Made by a program: the position numbers and the translations under genes. A DNA stretch of 64,000 bases from Gyromitra esculenta (taxonomy: Eukaryota; Ascomycota; Pezizomycetes; Pezizales; Discinaceae). The notes below the pieces were generated by a model. The model ran no database searches. It saw only the letters and a list, made by a program, of their open reading frames with translations, and had not been told where the DNA came from. Shown here one piece after another: positions 38,063 through 49,040 of the stretch (its first letter is position 1; every line of letters begins with the position of its first letter). The DNA is taken from NCBI GenBank assembly GCA_038503075.1, contig JBCAML010000016.1:1116001-1180000 (forward strand). The letters are read 5' to 3'.

Positions 38063-38868
38063 ATGGATTCCCCCGAACGTTACCGGAGGTCACCGCGTGA
38101 TTGGGATGCAGTTTATCCTGAATTCCCTACGCAACACTGGAATCTGGATATTTCTGGATATTCTCCAACAGCATTAGAAACTTGGGGTCCTGATGCCTCC
38201 GAGCCTTCTCCAACACCACCGCCTTCCCCACCAGCTACACCGACACCACCGCCTACACCGCCACCAAGCCCGCCGCCAGAGGTCGTATCAGAAAATGAAG
38301 AAATAATGATATTCATCGTCTCCAGTCTTGAAGAGGACGCTGCGTTCCTTGAAAATGATCTCTACACGCTGAAATATACACTTGGGGCGCTCAAGTCCTG
38401 CGAATTCACGCCTGGCTCTATGCAACGCAAAGCCCTACAGATTGTGGGTGAGATTGGAAATATAGACCATGATATTCTGGACCTGCGGGAACGGCACACG
38501 AGTATTGAGTTTGGAGTTAACACCTTGGACTTGAACGAGACCATGCGGGAGCTAAAGAAACAGTTGGTCATGGTTGATAAGACTCTCGTGGCAGCTGGCG
38601 AGATGAGTGCGGAGCTGAGAGTGTGGGCAGATACTATCTATTTTGAAGCTAACGAGCTAGCGAATTTGATGGAAGCTTCGGATGCGTAAGTTGGTGTTAT
38701 ACGAGGAACTGCATAGCTTTTTAAAGCTTACGATCAGTGGCAGTGTTGTTGTGATCGGGTAAGCTTGATGACTTTGTTACTAATTGTTTTCACAACAGGA
38801 TGATGCGAGCTCAGGGTTTACCTATTTTCAAGCCCCAGCCAGATGCGTCTCTCGGGGAATTTATATAG
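38063..38868 (+). CDS. Hypothetical protein, proline-rich N-terminus and helical C-terminal domain
   Basis: I do not recognise the family. Two exons: 38063-38685 and 38799-38868, giving 230 aa. The first exon runs into an apparent stop after SDA, but that codon overlaps a perfect GTAAGT donor (38686), and an ACAACAG acceptor at 38798 rejoins the frame and adds MMRAQGLPIFKPQP and a short tail. Residues about 50-75 are Pro/Thr/Ser repeats (TPPPSPPATPTPPPTPP). Residues about 78-205 are predicted helical or coiled-coil, rich in Leu, Glu and Asp (SLEEDAAFLENDLYTLKYTL, MRELKKQLVMVDKTLVAAGE). No signal peptide or transmembrane helix. Possibly a lineage-specific protein. Confidence 0.65.
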
Positions 38869-39579
38869 TTATACTTTGGATAAGATCGCGTTCGAAATCT
38901 TGCTTAGTATAATCTGTGGTATTTGGGGAGTTTCTGAGATTACTAGTAATTTGAGTAAGAAGGGGGGCGAACAGAGAGGGGGAAAGGGGTTATCACATGG
39001 AAAGCTGGTTTTGAGGCCGGATGTCTGTTCTCAGAAGTAATAAGAGTTGAACCTGAAGCAAATTTTTTGTTTCTGCCAAGAGAGATCTCCAGTTGTCTTT
39101 GCTTTTTTTGGAAAACGTTTAGAATACCATGTTTCTGATGAGTCTATACGCCGGATACCACAGCTAAACCCATACTATTAGTTGCTTACCCCTTTTAGTC
39201 TACCTAGACAGGCAGAGAAAGCATCAGATTTTGAGTAATTACTTCACAGAAAATCGGGCACTATTCTATTTTCTCTTAATATTCTTAAATAAAATAATAT
39301 GCGCTAAAGAGAGTTCTGAAGGTGTGAATTATACAATGGTGTAGGCACATGTAGTAGTATTGTGGTGGGAGGGTGGGCGCGGTTAGAGCAAAGTACATAT
39401 AGTTGTGGTATCCTGAACGTTTTCCCCTCTTTTTTCCTCTTGGAGCTTATGCTGTGTAGTATCTCTCCCAACCTCCCATAATCCTTTGCTCAAGACCACG
39501 TTCCCATCCGTTATCCATAGCTCATATTTCACTCAGTCAGCACCGTTCCTCATGAAAATCCTCAATTCGTCCTCCCCCT
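38869..39579. other. Intergenic
   Basis: No gene. AT-rich 3' flank of the 38063 gene followed by the upstream flank of the ankyrin relic. Nothing else seen. Confidence 0.5.
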
Positions 39580-39582
39580 CCC

Positions 39583-40052
39583 CCAAAAAACCACCAGGCA
39601 TGCATCTTGGCAAATATCATCCTACAGATTGCTAAACACCTTGGTTATACAGGCCTCAACTCTCTCTTTCAAACAAACAAGTTCTTCGCACAGCTATTGA
39701 CGGACCACGAACCACTAGCCCTGGTCTTAGTGAGCAGGATCACCGATACCAATGATAAGAGACTAGATGTGGCGCTAAGATCCGCGGCGAAAGTCGGGCA
39801 TGGGGGATCGTAAGACTACTCTTGAAGAAAAGGAGTGAAAGTGGGTGATGGGGCTTACCATAGGGGCGGTAGTGGAGCAACAGCTTTACACGAAGCAGCG
39901 CTGCATGGATAGGATGAGATGGCTAGGTTTCTCCCGGCGAACGAAGCTAATATCGATGCTCGGGACTGGAAGAAAAACACACCGCTGCATAACGCGATGT
40001 GCGCTGGAAGTGTAGTGCTGGGCCAACCCTAGTATCTCTTGGTACTATGTCT
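39583..40052 (+). pseudogene. Decayed F-box-like/ankyrin-repeat gene
   Basis: The opening matches the N-terminus common in fungal ankyrin proteins (ILANIILQIAKHLGYTGLNS, then LFQTNKFFAQLLT), but there is no in-frame ATG next to it. The frame stops at 39811-39813, just after AAKVGHGGS. Past that stop the same frame still reads ankyrin-like text with several stops: GSGATALHEAALHG, stop, DEMARFLPANEANIDARDW, then KKNTPLHNAMCAGS. The repeat grammar (TALHEAALHG, TPLHNA) is plain, so this is a relic of a longer gene. The intact ankyrin gene at 46372 shares the architecture, but I see no close identity. Confidence 0.8.
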
Positions 40053-40090
40053 ACAAGGGTACCCCGAGTTGCTCTTGAGGGGAGAGGATC

Positions 40091-40806
40091 TAACGTAGTC
40101 TAATGCGATAAGCTATATATCCTAGATTGATCAACAGCTGAGGCGCGGTGAAGGGAGATGGGCTGATAGTGTAAGGATAGAAAGTGAAGAAGGTTTTATA
40201 CTTCTACAAACTAAATACATACAAGAGGGGAAGCTACACTGTGTGTTTGTAATTTCGTGAAATGCGGTTCGCGGTCGTACTTGTGTTTTTGACACTGAGG
40301 TGGCTTCTTTGCTGGGGAATTTAGCAGCGAGTGACAATAGATGATGCTTCAGCAGCACCATCCCGGTTATTACCTTACCAAGTGATCTGCCTATAATAAA
40401 CCCTTATAGCCAAGATCTCCAGTAAGCCCAACGTAGCCTCTCTTTATAGGACGCTGTGTTCTCTACCTCGTTCGTACGCCCGAGTGATGGTTTATGATCG
40501 CTGAAACTACATGTACTGCAGAAGCCAAGAAGACACCAACCCACACTTCCCAGCGCTCCACAGAATCCTAAATCATCCACATGCTGTCAATTAACACCAT
40601 GGCACTTGATACTTGATACGTGATACATGAAACCCAAGAAACCCAACATTTCCAAACAAACCTAACTTGAAAGCTCGAAAAACCTATAAATGAGGTCCAA
40701 CCTCCCCCAATGCTTCAACCCCATCACTCATCACCACATCCAGATACAGATCCACATCTAACACCACTAATCGCAAAAAACACAAAAAAACACACAAAAC
40801 ACAGTC
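40091..40806. other. Intergenic, upstream of the small zinc-protein gene
   Basis: No gene. Contains TACATGTA at 40508-40515, about 300 bp before the next ATG, and a C/A-rich leader-like stretch just upstream of it. Confidence 0.5.
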
Positions 40807-41028
40807 ATGGACTACCCAACCCCCATCGCCCAAACATCGACCGAAAAGCCAACCTACCCGCAATCACAACCCTCCGCACGGACCCATGGCCGTGGCGTAG
40901 CGAAATGGTCGAAATGGGAATGCTGTAATTGCGAAGCTATTCATGAACGGGGGACGAAGGAGTGCGGGACGTGTTATCATTTTTTGTGTGATAGCTGTAT
41001 TCTTATTTATTTGGGGACTGGGCAGTAG
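40807..41028 (+). CDS. Small cysteine-rich putative zinc-binding protein
   Basis: A single-exon frame of 73 aa from the ATG at 40807 (MDYPTPIAQTSTEKP), preceded by a C/A-rich stretch resembling a fungal 5' leader. The C-terminal half has cysteine pairs arranged like a zinc ribbon: KWECCNCEAIHERG, then KECGTCYHFLCDSC. This gives a C-x2-C, about 10 residues, C-x2-C-x4-C-x2-C layout with a His near the last pair. Comparable small W-C-x2-C...C-x2-C-H-x-x-C-x-x-C proteins are common in filamentous ascomycetes and mostly unstudied. It has no signal peptide. Function unknown; it could also be a fragment of a larger gene. Confidence 0.6.
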   Translation: MDYPTPIAQTSTEKPTYPQSQPSARTHGRGVAKWSKWECCNCEAIHERGTKECGTCYHFLCDSCILIYLGTGQ

Positions 41029-42720
41029 GGGAAGAGGTTTTAATAAGGTAGTTGGCTAGTGGAATAGAGTCGAGGGGTTTGTTTAGGACAGACAGATGGG
41101 TAGGTGAGAGAGAGAAGAGGAGGCGGGGGTTGAGGTTGTTTGTGGGTTTGCTTATGGAAATAGAGTTTGAAGTAGTTTGGAAATATATGATTGATTGAAC
41201 TAGATTTTTTGACTGCTTGAGTATACAGCGGATAGCTGTTGAGAGTGATACAAGCTACATGTAGATGATGGATTCCGAACCGATGGTTCAGACCCATACA
41301 TACACATAGAATCGATAAGATAAACCATGTCGTCCCATCCCATGCCGTACCGGAAGAGTGGTTCCGTCTCCTTTTTCTTTCTTTCTTTCCTTATGGTTTT
41401 TCTCCGTGCCACTCACTTCCCTAGTTCACCAAAAGAAGATAGGAAAATTCGAATCGTCTCTCGATTGCTTTTTTCTATGAGTCTCATTTCTTTCGCCCTT
41501 TCGAGAATACATCTTCCCCTGAGCTTGAACGGTTCGGCATCCCAATTGTGGCGTGGACCGATAAAAGTCATCCCCTGGAATCGGGATGAGGCTGAAAATG
41601 GTACAGTACATAGGCACGGTACGGCTTCGGGCGCGGAGAGGTCCGTGCGGTGATGAAACAGTTTGAAGAGCCAGGTGTGGGGGGACTTACGAACCGGGGA
41701 CTAAACCATAGACGTAGGGGTGCGTGCGTGAGCACTCGACGGGAGCTTTGCAGAGGGACTGCTGTTATCGTGATGCATTGTTCAGGCCTGGGAGGGAGGG
41801 GACTAAACATCCATTCGCATCTCGGAGGGGGAAGGGAAACGGACGAGGAGCACTTTGGAATGCGGGAGGAACATGGGGATCTGCAGGAGAAGCAGTGCAC
41901 ATGAACTTGCCCCCTTACCGAGAGCCCTAACCCGGGGGCTGCTAGGCTGGTTGGGGTTAGCGTTCGCAGGGAGCGTTCTGGAGGGTCCTCTCCGCTGCCC
42001 CCTGGGCTAACCCGACGTGACAGGTGCTGGTTGCTTGTGAACTGTGCCCTTTGCCATCAGGTGCATGCGACAGGAGGGCGAGCGAGGCATGTAGGGACAT
42101 TCATGTAGGCAGGTGGACGTAGGTAGACAGGTAGACAAGCAATCACGAGGGGAGAGGTGGGGAAGGAAGAGGAGGGAAGAAAAGGGAGGCAAAGCTGATA
42201 TAGGGAAACGAAAGTCCAATTGAATCGCTTCCTGGGCTGTTGCACGTAACCACAGCTGCCATTGGAGAGCTGCTCTCCATCCAAGCACTCCCATTCTCTC
42301 TTCTTCTCCTCTCCTTCTGTCTGTCTGTCCAGGGATCTTGAGGCTTGACGTCCCATCCCCATCCCCATCCCCATCCATCCACTCATCCATCCATCCATCC
42401 ACCATCCACCATCCACCATCCACCCACCCACCACACCCATCCATCCACACCACATCGTAATCCCGAAACGACCCTACCCTCCTGCATCTTCCGTCATCCA
42501 ATAACCGTCTCCACAGCACTTTCACTAAACGACCCATCATTCCCTCATCTATCGAATCCTCATCGTCCTCATCAACTTCCTCACTAAGGCGTACCTGGTA
42601 ACCTTGCCCCCCTATATCACGCTCGAGTAATCTAAAGTAGATACTCCTGTGTCTTCCTTGCTCGCTCATCTGCCCTGCCGTCAACAAACCACACACACAT
42701 CCCAGTCACTGCAAAACCAA
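41029..42720. promoter_or_regulatory. Intergenic, upstream region of the CLIP-170-like gene
   Basis: No gene. Holds TACATGTA at 41256-41263, a purine/pyrimidine-rich stretch, and a CCATCC/CCATCCA tandem repeat at about 42354-42440 followed by a C/A-rich leader. Overlapping frames here are products of the repeat. Confidence 0.5.
42354..42440. repeat. CCATCC / ATCC-type microsatellite
   Basis: Imperfect runs of CCCCAT, CATC and CCATCCA units about 280-370 bp upstream of the CAP-Gly gene start. Reads open in several frames only because of its period. Confidence 0.9.
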
Positions 42721-45700
42721 ATGACGACCCCCCCAACACCCTCCCTCAAAAGTCGTATCGGATTCGGCCTCAACCGTCCTCGCCCACAACACCTCAAAAC
42801 TCCCTTCGCTAATCCAAGCAACAACTACTCTGGCAGAGAAAACAGCTCTAGCGGTCTGCCTCCTCCACCACAATTCACTCAAGCCCCCACTTCTCCCCTG
42901 TTGTCTCCAAGCACCATGTTGGCCCGGAAGGCCTCGCTGAACCAACTCACCCAGAACTCACTGGCCTCAATACCGGACGGCAGTATGGGATATGGGCTCG
43001 GGCTCGGGAGCCCTACTAGGAGTATTCGGAATGGTGACGACAGTAGGAATCGAGGGAGGGCTACACCAATATCAGGGGATGTGGATGTGGGAGATCAGGT
43101 CAACACTCCTGGGGGAATGCACGGGACAGTGAAGTTTATTGGGGTGGTTAAGGGGAAGGCAGGTGTATTTGTGGGTGTGGAGTTGGACTCGGATATGGCT
43201 GGACGGGGGAAGAATGACGGTGCTGTTGACGGGTGGGTAGTCCTTTTTTTTATTTTTTGCTTGGATTCTCGGATTATGTGTTATCCCGTTACAGCCGGAG
43301 AGCAATGCTATCTGGCTTTTATGCTCCTGCAGCAGTTTCATATTCACGCATCGATTCGCAGAAACTAACAGATTCCCCTCTGCAGTGTCCGTTACTTTAC
43401 TACCGCTCATCCCAACTCCGGAATATTCGTTCCCCTTGCCCGAGCTACAAAACGGAACTCTGCTTCTTCATCAAACCCCCCACCGACACCTACGCTTCTC
43501 AATATCAACCTCCCCTCACCCACCGCTCCAACAAATGGGTCTGCCCTATCGCCCCCAACTATTCCTGCACCCCGTCGTTCCGAATCGCCATTTGGCTTCG
43601 CAGGTCGTAATGGAATTGGTCTTGCCCCCAACAGCCGCCCCTCTCTCCCACGTTCAGAATCACCTGTTCGCCGCAACACACCCGGTCCCGGCGCTAACCG
43701 CCCTGGTCTAGTTCCCCCACAAACCCCGCGCAACATCTCCTCCGCTATGGGTGGCCGTTTCGGCGCCCCATCTCCCATGCCTGGTAAAATTAACTATGGC
43801 CGCCCTCGAGCCAGCAGCATCGCGTCTACGAACGGGGGTGGGTATGGTACAGGGAACCCTCCAGAGCGTCCTGGCACCTCTGGCGGGACCCCACGTATTA
43901 GTCACACACCGAAGCACTCTGGTTCATCGTTAAGTCTAAAACAACCAAAGACACATGGAATGAGCAGCCTCCGTAGCGGCTCCTCGATGGGCATGCGCTC
44001 TATTTCGTCCCTTGGACGCCATCCGGAGGACCCACAAGAGACGAGCCCAATCGACTCCGGCATTGGATTAAATCGTAGTGATCGCGATGAGTATGATTCC
44101 AATTCACTCGAACGAACACTTGCCGAGAAAGATCAGCAGTTGCAAGAACAGGCCGCTCAGCTACTCGAAATGGAGGCGTCGTTCAGTGAACTGCAGAGTT
44201 TGGTACAGAATGCGCAACTACCAACACTCACATCGTCGATTTCTAGGAATGGCGGTGGGTTTGAAGATGCAGATGCGGGTCAGCTGCGCTCGTTGCTGAG
44301 AGAGAAGAATGAAAAAATCCAGATTCTAACGGCGGAGTTTGATTCACATCGGGCTGATTTCCGAAGTACGATTGATACACTAGAACTTGCGAGTACAGAG
44401 ACCGAAAGAGTGTACGAGAAGCGTGTAGAAGACCTTATGTCAGAGATCCGGGAGCTGCAGGATAGAAATGAAGATGTCGAGTCAGTTGCTCGACAGCTTA
44501 AGCAACTCGAGGAACTTGTGGCCGAGCTTGAAGAAGGACTTGAGGACGCACGGCGCGGGGAAGCGGAGGCTCGCGGAGAAGTCGAGTTCCTACGTGGAGA
44601 GGTGGAGCGGTGCCGAGAAGAACTGCGACGAGAACGAGAGAAGAGTGCGGCAGCGGTTGCGAACGCTGCTGTGGGGAAGATGATGCGAACTGGTAGCATC
44701 GATAACGAGATTGAGAAGAAAGATGATGAGATCCGAGGGCTAAAGGCGATTATTCATAGTCTTTCAAGGGACGCGATAACGGATACGTCTGCCCATGAGG
44801 GCCTGTCACATCTGGGTGGTGCGCACAGAAGGGTGAATGGAGAAGGGGAAGGGGAAGAGTTGGCTATGGAGCGAAATACGAGGGAGAAGTTGGAGCGGGA
44901 GGTTAGTGAGCTACAAGGCCTGATCGATCGAAAAGCGACACGAGAGGACGAGTTAGAGAAGGAAATTGAGTTATTGCGGAAGAGGAGAGAGACTAGGGCG
45001 AGTGGTGCATCTGGTAGCATCAGCGAGAAGAACCCGATTACTGCTGGGTCGTGGGGGAGGACTAGCGGCGAGCGTTCTCGTCCTTCGATTACAGCTGGAG
45101 AGAACGAGACCACTGTTATCACTGGTGGACGTGATTCTAGGGGTACTGGTGGAAGTTGGCGGCGAAATCGCCCGTCTTCCGCTTCTTCCCAGAATGGGTT
45201 GGCAAGCGATGATAACGCGATGGGCAGTGGCGGACTTACACCTATTACCGCTGAGGGCTCCGATGCGGGCTCCGCCCTCTGGTGCGAGATCTGTGAAACT
45301 GCTGGTCATGACATCCTTACCTGCACCAACATGTTCGGCTCCGCAGCCGGCGGCCCTGCGTCTGCTGGCCCGGAAGGCGAGAAGAAGGTCGAGCAGTCGG
45401 AGGAGGAGGAAGACGACGACGACGATGACAACGACACTATTGCGAGCGTTGGTGAGGCCATGGAGGCTACTATCGCAACCATTAGTGGTGGCGTAAGCAT
45501 GTCGTCGACTTCCAGCCACGAAGAGGAGGAGCGGAAGAAGAGCATTAGCATGGGGTCTATAGCAGAGAGGAAGAAGAGTGTGCACCTTCCGGCACCACCG
45601 CCGATGGTGAGTGTGGAGAGTAGCTTTGGGCCTGTGGCAGGCAAGGAAAGTGGGATTGTGGACATGGACAAGTGGTGTGCGTTGTGTGAGAGGGATGGAC

Positions 45701-45738
45701 ATGATAGTGTTGATTGTCCGTTGGAAATGGATTATTAG
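42721..45738 (+). CDS. CLIP-170-type CAP-Gly microtubule plus-end protein
   Basis: Microtubule plus-end tracking protein (Bik1/tip1/CLIP-170 family), expected to act with EB1 and dynein/kinesin in polar growth and nuclear movement. Exons: 42721-43232 and 43386-45738, giving 954 aa. The CAP-Gly domain (about 121-195) includes DQVNTPGGMHGTVKFIG and the tubulin-binding GKNDG at 163-167, and is completed across the intron by DGVRYFTTAHPNSGIFVPLA. Both flanks are Ser/Pro-rich basic regions with several SP sites that could bind microtubules. A long coiled coil covers about 390-720. The C-terminus has two CCHC zinc knuckles, WCEICETAGHDILTC (near 803) and WCALCERDGHDSVDC (near 933), the hallmark of CLIP-170 proteins. 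An ATG 24 codons upstream (42649) is in frame; 42721 (MTTPPTPS) fits better. Confidence 0.95.
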
Positions 45739-46371
45739 ATATTTTCTTTTGCTAGCTCGAGGGGGAGGGGGGTACGCACTTTATGGGAATGAGACGAGCA
45801 TAGCTGTGGTAATGTCCTTTTTTTTTGTTTGGTAGCATATGGAGTTTATTTTACTTTGTTTATTTATACATGTAATTGTTTTTAGTTTTTTTTTTCCGTA
45901 TGCATTGCTACGGTAATGCTTCCCTTCTCTTTGCTTCTTTGTTTTTTTTTCGTTTTCGTCTCCGTTTCCTTATACTTTTTGCTTTTTTATAACGGGCTGT
46001 TAATTTGGGATTACTTTATATTTTATTTTTCAGTTGCTTCCCCTTCTTTTATTTTATTTTCTTGGGAAGGAGTTTTTATTTATTTTCTTCTGGGGGAGTG
46101 GGAGGGCCTTATTCTTTTTTTTTCAGGGGAGAGGGAGGGAGGAAGGGGTTGCCGTTGTGCTTGGTGCTTGAACTCTGATGATGTGAATGTGGGATAAATG
46201 CCTTAGGGAGCGAGAGAGGGGAATAAAAGAGTAATGGCTGTGGGACCAGGTATGGACCGGTGCAGAGCACAAAATGTCACTCGGCGGAACAGGGAGCTGT
46301 CTCGGACTTGCAGTTACCCTGCTGCCGGCCTCCATCCAGCACGCCAACGCGCGCCCTTCCCCGCCACGAAG
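45739..46371. other. Intergenic
   Basis: No gene; T-rich 3' flank of the CAP-Gly gene with TACATGTA at 45867, then the promoter side of the ankyrin gene. An in-frame 46-codon extension upstream of 46372 exists but looks like leader sequence. Confidence 0.5.
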
Positions 46372-47529
46372 ATGTCCATCCTCGCGCTCCCCAACGAAAT
46401 CCTCCTCCTCATCGCGTCCTTCCTCGAGCCCCGCGCGCGCTACCGGAAACCGTCGGATGTGTACCACCTGATCCAGTCCAGCGTGCGCTTCGCCAACCTG
46501 CTGCTCCCGTCGCTCGCCGCCCTCGCCTGCCACAACCAGAACACCGCCAAAGAGGCTCTCTACCGCGCCGCCGCCTTCGCCAACGAGCCCAACGTCCGCC
46601 GTCTCCTGAACCACGGCCGCTTCCTCGAAGTGCGCCAGCGCGCTCCCGCCGGCTGGCACACCCTCTGGAACACGCGTCCCAAAAAGCGCACCGCGCCCCA
46701 ATGTCCAGACTCTGTAATAGCCTTCGTCCTGGACCAGGGCCCAAACCTAATCCTCGACTGGATCGGCGTCGAGCACAGCGCCCTCCACTGGGGCGTCAGC
46801 GTAGGCGATACCTCGCTCGTCAAAGACCTGCTGGCGCGTGGGGCGATCCCTAGTTTCGCCTACGCCCGCGATTGGCCGGTCGAGATATGGGGACCAACAG
46901 CGCTGCTGCCGCCCAGCATCCCGTTCTCGTGGGACTCGGGCCCGCTGCACAAAGCGTCCTACGTCGGCCATCTGGACATGGTGAAGCTGCTGCTCCAGAA
47001 CGGCGTGGAGGTGAACGTGCAGGACGAGCTGGGACGCACCGCGCTCGATGCCGCGGTCGATGGCGGCCACGAGTGCGTTGTGCGGTACCTGCTGGACGAG
47101 GGCGCGGACATCAATCTGCCGAACCGGCGCGGGCAGACCGGGTTCATGGAGGCGCTGAAAACGGGGGACGTGGCGGTCGTGCGGCTGCTGGTGCGCAAAG
47201 GGGCGGACGTGCACGTGCTTGAGCACAACGGGCGCTCGGCGCTGCATCTGGCGGTCGAGAACGAGTATGAGGCCATGGTGTCGCTGTTGCTGGAGCACGG
47301 AGTCGACGTTGCGATTAAAGATGCGAATGGCGACACTGCGCTGCATTTGGCGGCGGAGAGAGGGCTGCTCGGGTGTGTTAGGATTCTGCTGGAGGGGGGA
47401 GCTGATCGGACGGCGGTCAACGGGGGTGGGAAAACGCCGATGCAGGCTGCGCTGCTTGTGGGGCTGGAGAACGAGACTGAGTTGGATTTTTTAAAGCCGG
47501 ATGCTGGGAAGGGGTTGTGTATTTGTTAG
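46372..47529 (+). CDS. F-box-like / ankyrin-repeat protein
   Basis: Single exon, 385 aa. Start chosen at the ATG at 46372 because MSILALPNEILLLIASFLEP is the typical F-box-like opening of fungal ankyrin proteins; an in-frame ATG at 46234 would add 46 low-value residues. The linker (about 30-140) is followed by at least six ankyrin units: ALHWGVSVGDTSLVKDLLAR, PLHKASYVGHLDMVKLLL, TALDAAVDGGHECVVRYLL, GFMEALKTGDVAVVRLL, ALHLAVENEYEAMVSLLL and ALHLAAERGLLGCVRILL. An F-box with ankyrins suggests a substrate adaptor for SCF ubiquitin ligase, but this is inference. Codon third positions are strikingly G/C-rich compared with the AT-rich genes elsewhere in the window. Confidence 0.9.
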   Translation: MSILALPNEILLLIASFLEPRARYRKPSDVYHLIQSSVRFANLLLPSLAALACHNQNTAKEALYRAAAFANEPNVRRLLNHGRFLEVRQRAPAGWHTLWNTRPKKRTAPQCPDSVIAFVLDQGPNLILDWIGVEHSALHWGVSVGDTSLVKDLLARGAIPSFAYARDWPVEIWGPTALLPPSIPFSWDSGPLHKASYVGHLDMVKLLLQNGVEVNVQDELGRTALDAAVDGGHECVVRYLLDEGADINLPNRRGQTGFMEALKTGDVAVVRLLVRKGADVHVLEHNGRSALHLAVENEYEAMVSLLLEHGVDVAIKDANGDTALHLAAERGLLGCVRILLEGGADRTAVNGGGKTPMQAALLVGLENETELDFLKPDAGKGLCIC

Positions 47530-47974
47530 GCGTGGGGTATAGAAGTGTATGTAGATATTGCGGGCTTTTTGCGTGGGCTGTGGTTTTTGTTTTGTGGCTG
47601 GAATGGTATGGATTTGTTGTTGGGTAGTGTGTTTCTGTTATACCCTTTGAAGTTACCTAGAGCTCTGGTACTAGTTGGAAAGAGATACCCCTGTGATTGG
47701 GTATGCAGTTGTTTTTCTGGCCGATACAGTCTTGCCTGCTTCCAGAGAACGAGAACGCTTGCTGATCTATGTAGGGCTTCTAGAGGAAAATCTCCATTTC
47801 AATTACAGTCCAAACGTAGCATAAGCCACAAGAACACATACAGATACACACACTACACACTACAGACTATGTATATAACTACATCCCCACATTAGATTTC
47901 CAAACCTATCAACAACGACAACAACAACACGTTTATATCACATCAAACACCCCCCCAAACCCAAATCCACTCAT
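47530..47974. other. Convergent intergenic space
   Basis: No gene; 3' flanks of the ankyrin gene and the secreted-protein gene. C/A-rich near 47890-47960. Confidence 0.5.
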
Positions 47975-49040
47975 CTAACGAGCCGCACAAGGCCCCGCAT
48001 ACACAATCCCTCCCGCCACCGGCGGACCAAACGCATAACTCTTAATCCCAAGCGGACAAATGCCCGATCCGCCACCCACATCCGTATTACCCACCAGCAG
48101 CTGGCACTGCCCGGCGACATACGCGTTCGCGACGCAGTTCGGCGTCGTCTGGCACTTCTGGCAGCAATCGGCCTGCGAGGTCGCGGCGATAAACGTAACG
48201 GCGTTGCCGCTGCCGTTGCCGGAGGCGTTGTAGGAGATGTCGCATATTCCCTTTGGAGCAGGGGTGGCGATGACGGTGACGATGGTGGTGACCGTGGAGG
48301 TGGTGGAGACTGTGGCGGTGGTGGTGATGGCGGCGGTGGTGGTCGTCTATGGATGGGTGGTTAGTTTGCTCTACTTGTGTTTTGTTTTGTTTCTTTCTTT
48401 TTCTTTTTTGGAGGGAGGGAGGGGGGAGGAAGGGGGAGGTACGGTTGGGGCCGCTATGGCAGTGATGGTGGTGGTTGCTTTCGGGATTGATAGACACGAG
48501 CAAGCACTCGAGATGCGCGATTCGGCGAACGCAGACAGCCATGGCGGGCAGGACGGCTTCGCGTTGCGCTTCACTGCGCGGGCACACGGATGGCCGAATA
48601 CCGCATCCTCGCCGCACTCGGGGAGCGCGCGTTTGGCTGGGGCGACGGTTGTTGTTGCCGGGGCTGTGGTTGTTGTGGTGACGGTGGTTTGGATGACGGT
48701 GGTGACGGTGGCTTGGACGGTGGTGGTGACGGTGGCGATTCTAAGGGCTGTTTGTCAGCATGGGCAGAGAGATGCTTGGAGGGGAATGGGGGCAGGAAAT
48801 GGCGGCGGGGAATACATACATGGCTGGGGCTGTTGCTTTCGCTGTCACCGTCACCGTCGCTTTGGGGACTCCGAGAAAGGAGCTGCAGAATGGCACTGCG
48901 ATGCCCTTGTAGTAGTTGACCAGTCTGTTGCACGGGTCCACTGGATCGCATATCTTGGCTCCTCGCTCCTCGATGGGAGTACCGCTGGCTAGAGAGCCGA
49001 GGAGGAGAATGCTTGCGGGGACAATCAACTGGACGCGCAT
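47975..49040 (-). CDS. Secreted cysteine- and threonine-rich protein
   Basis: Three exons: 49040-48820, 48740-48443 and 48346-47975, giving 296 aa. A signal peptide is clear (MRVQLIVPASILLLGSLASG). The N-terminal Cys-containing module (KICDPVDPCNRLVNYYKG, PFCSSFLG) leads to a Thr/Val-rich region with repeated TVTT/ATVT units, probably O-glycosylated. A second module reads ECGEDAVFGHPCARAVKRN, then CPPWLSAFAESRISSACSCL. Another Thr/Val linker, VTTIVTVIATPAPKGICD, precedes a C-terminal module with DCCQKCQTTPNCVANAY and GQCQLLVGN, which resembles a PAN/Apple-like cysteine pattern. Both introns fall in Thr-rich linkers and keep frame. No GPI signal is obvious. Likely a cell-wall or extracellular protein; the family is not named. 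A TATAAATA lies 109-116 bp upstream of the ATG. Confidence 0.85.

Noticed and set aside
42007..42696. 229-codon minus-strand frame upstream of the CAP-Gly gene
   Set aside because: Trp/Met/Asp/Gly repeats are simply the translated CCATCC microsatellite.
44280..44699. Ser/Arg-rich minus-strand frame within the CAP-Gly gene
   Set aside because: Antisense shadow of the coiled-coil coding exon.
46747..47420. Long minus-strand frames opposite the ankyrin gene
   Set aside because: Shadow frames favoured by high GC3 in the sense gene; no independent protein features.
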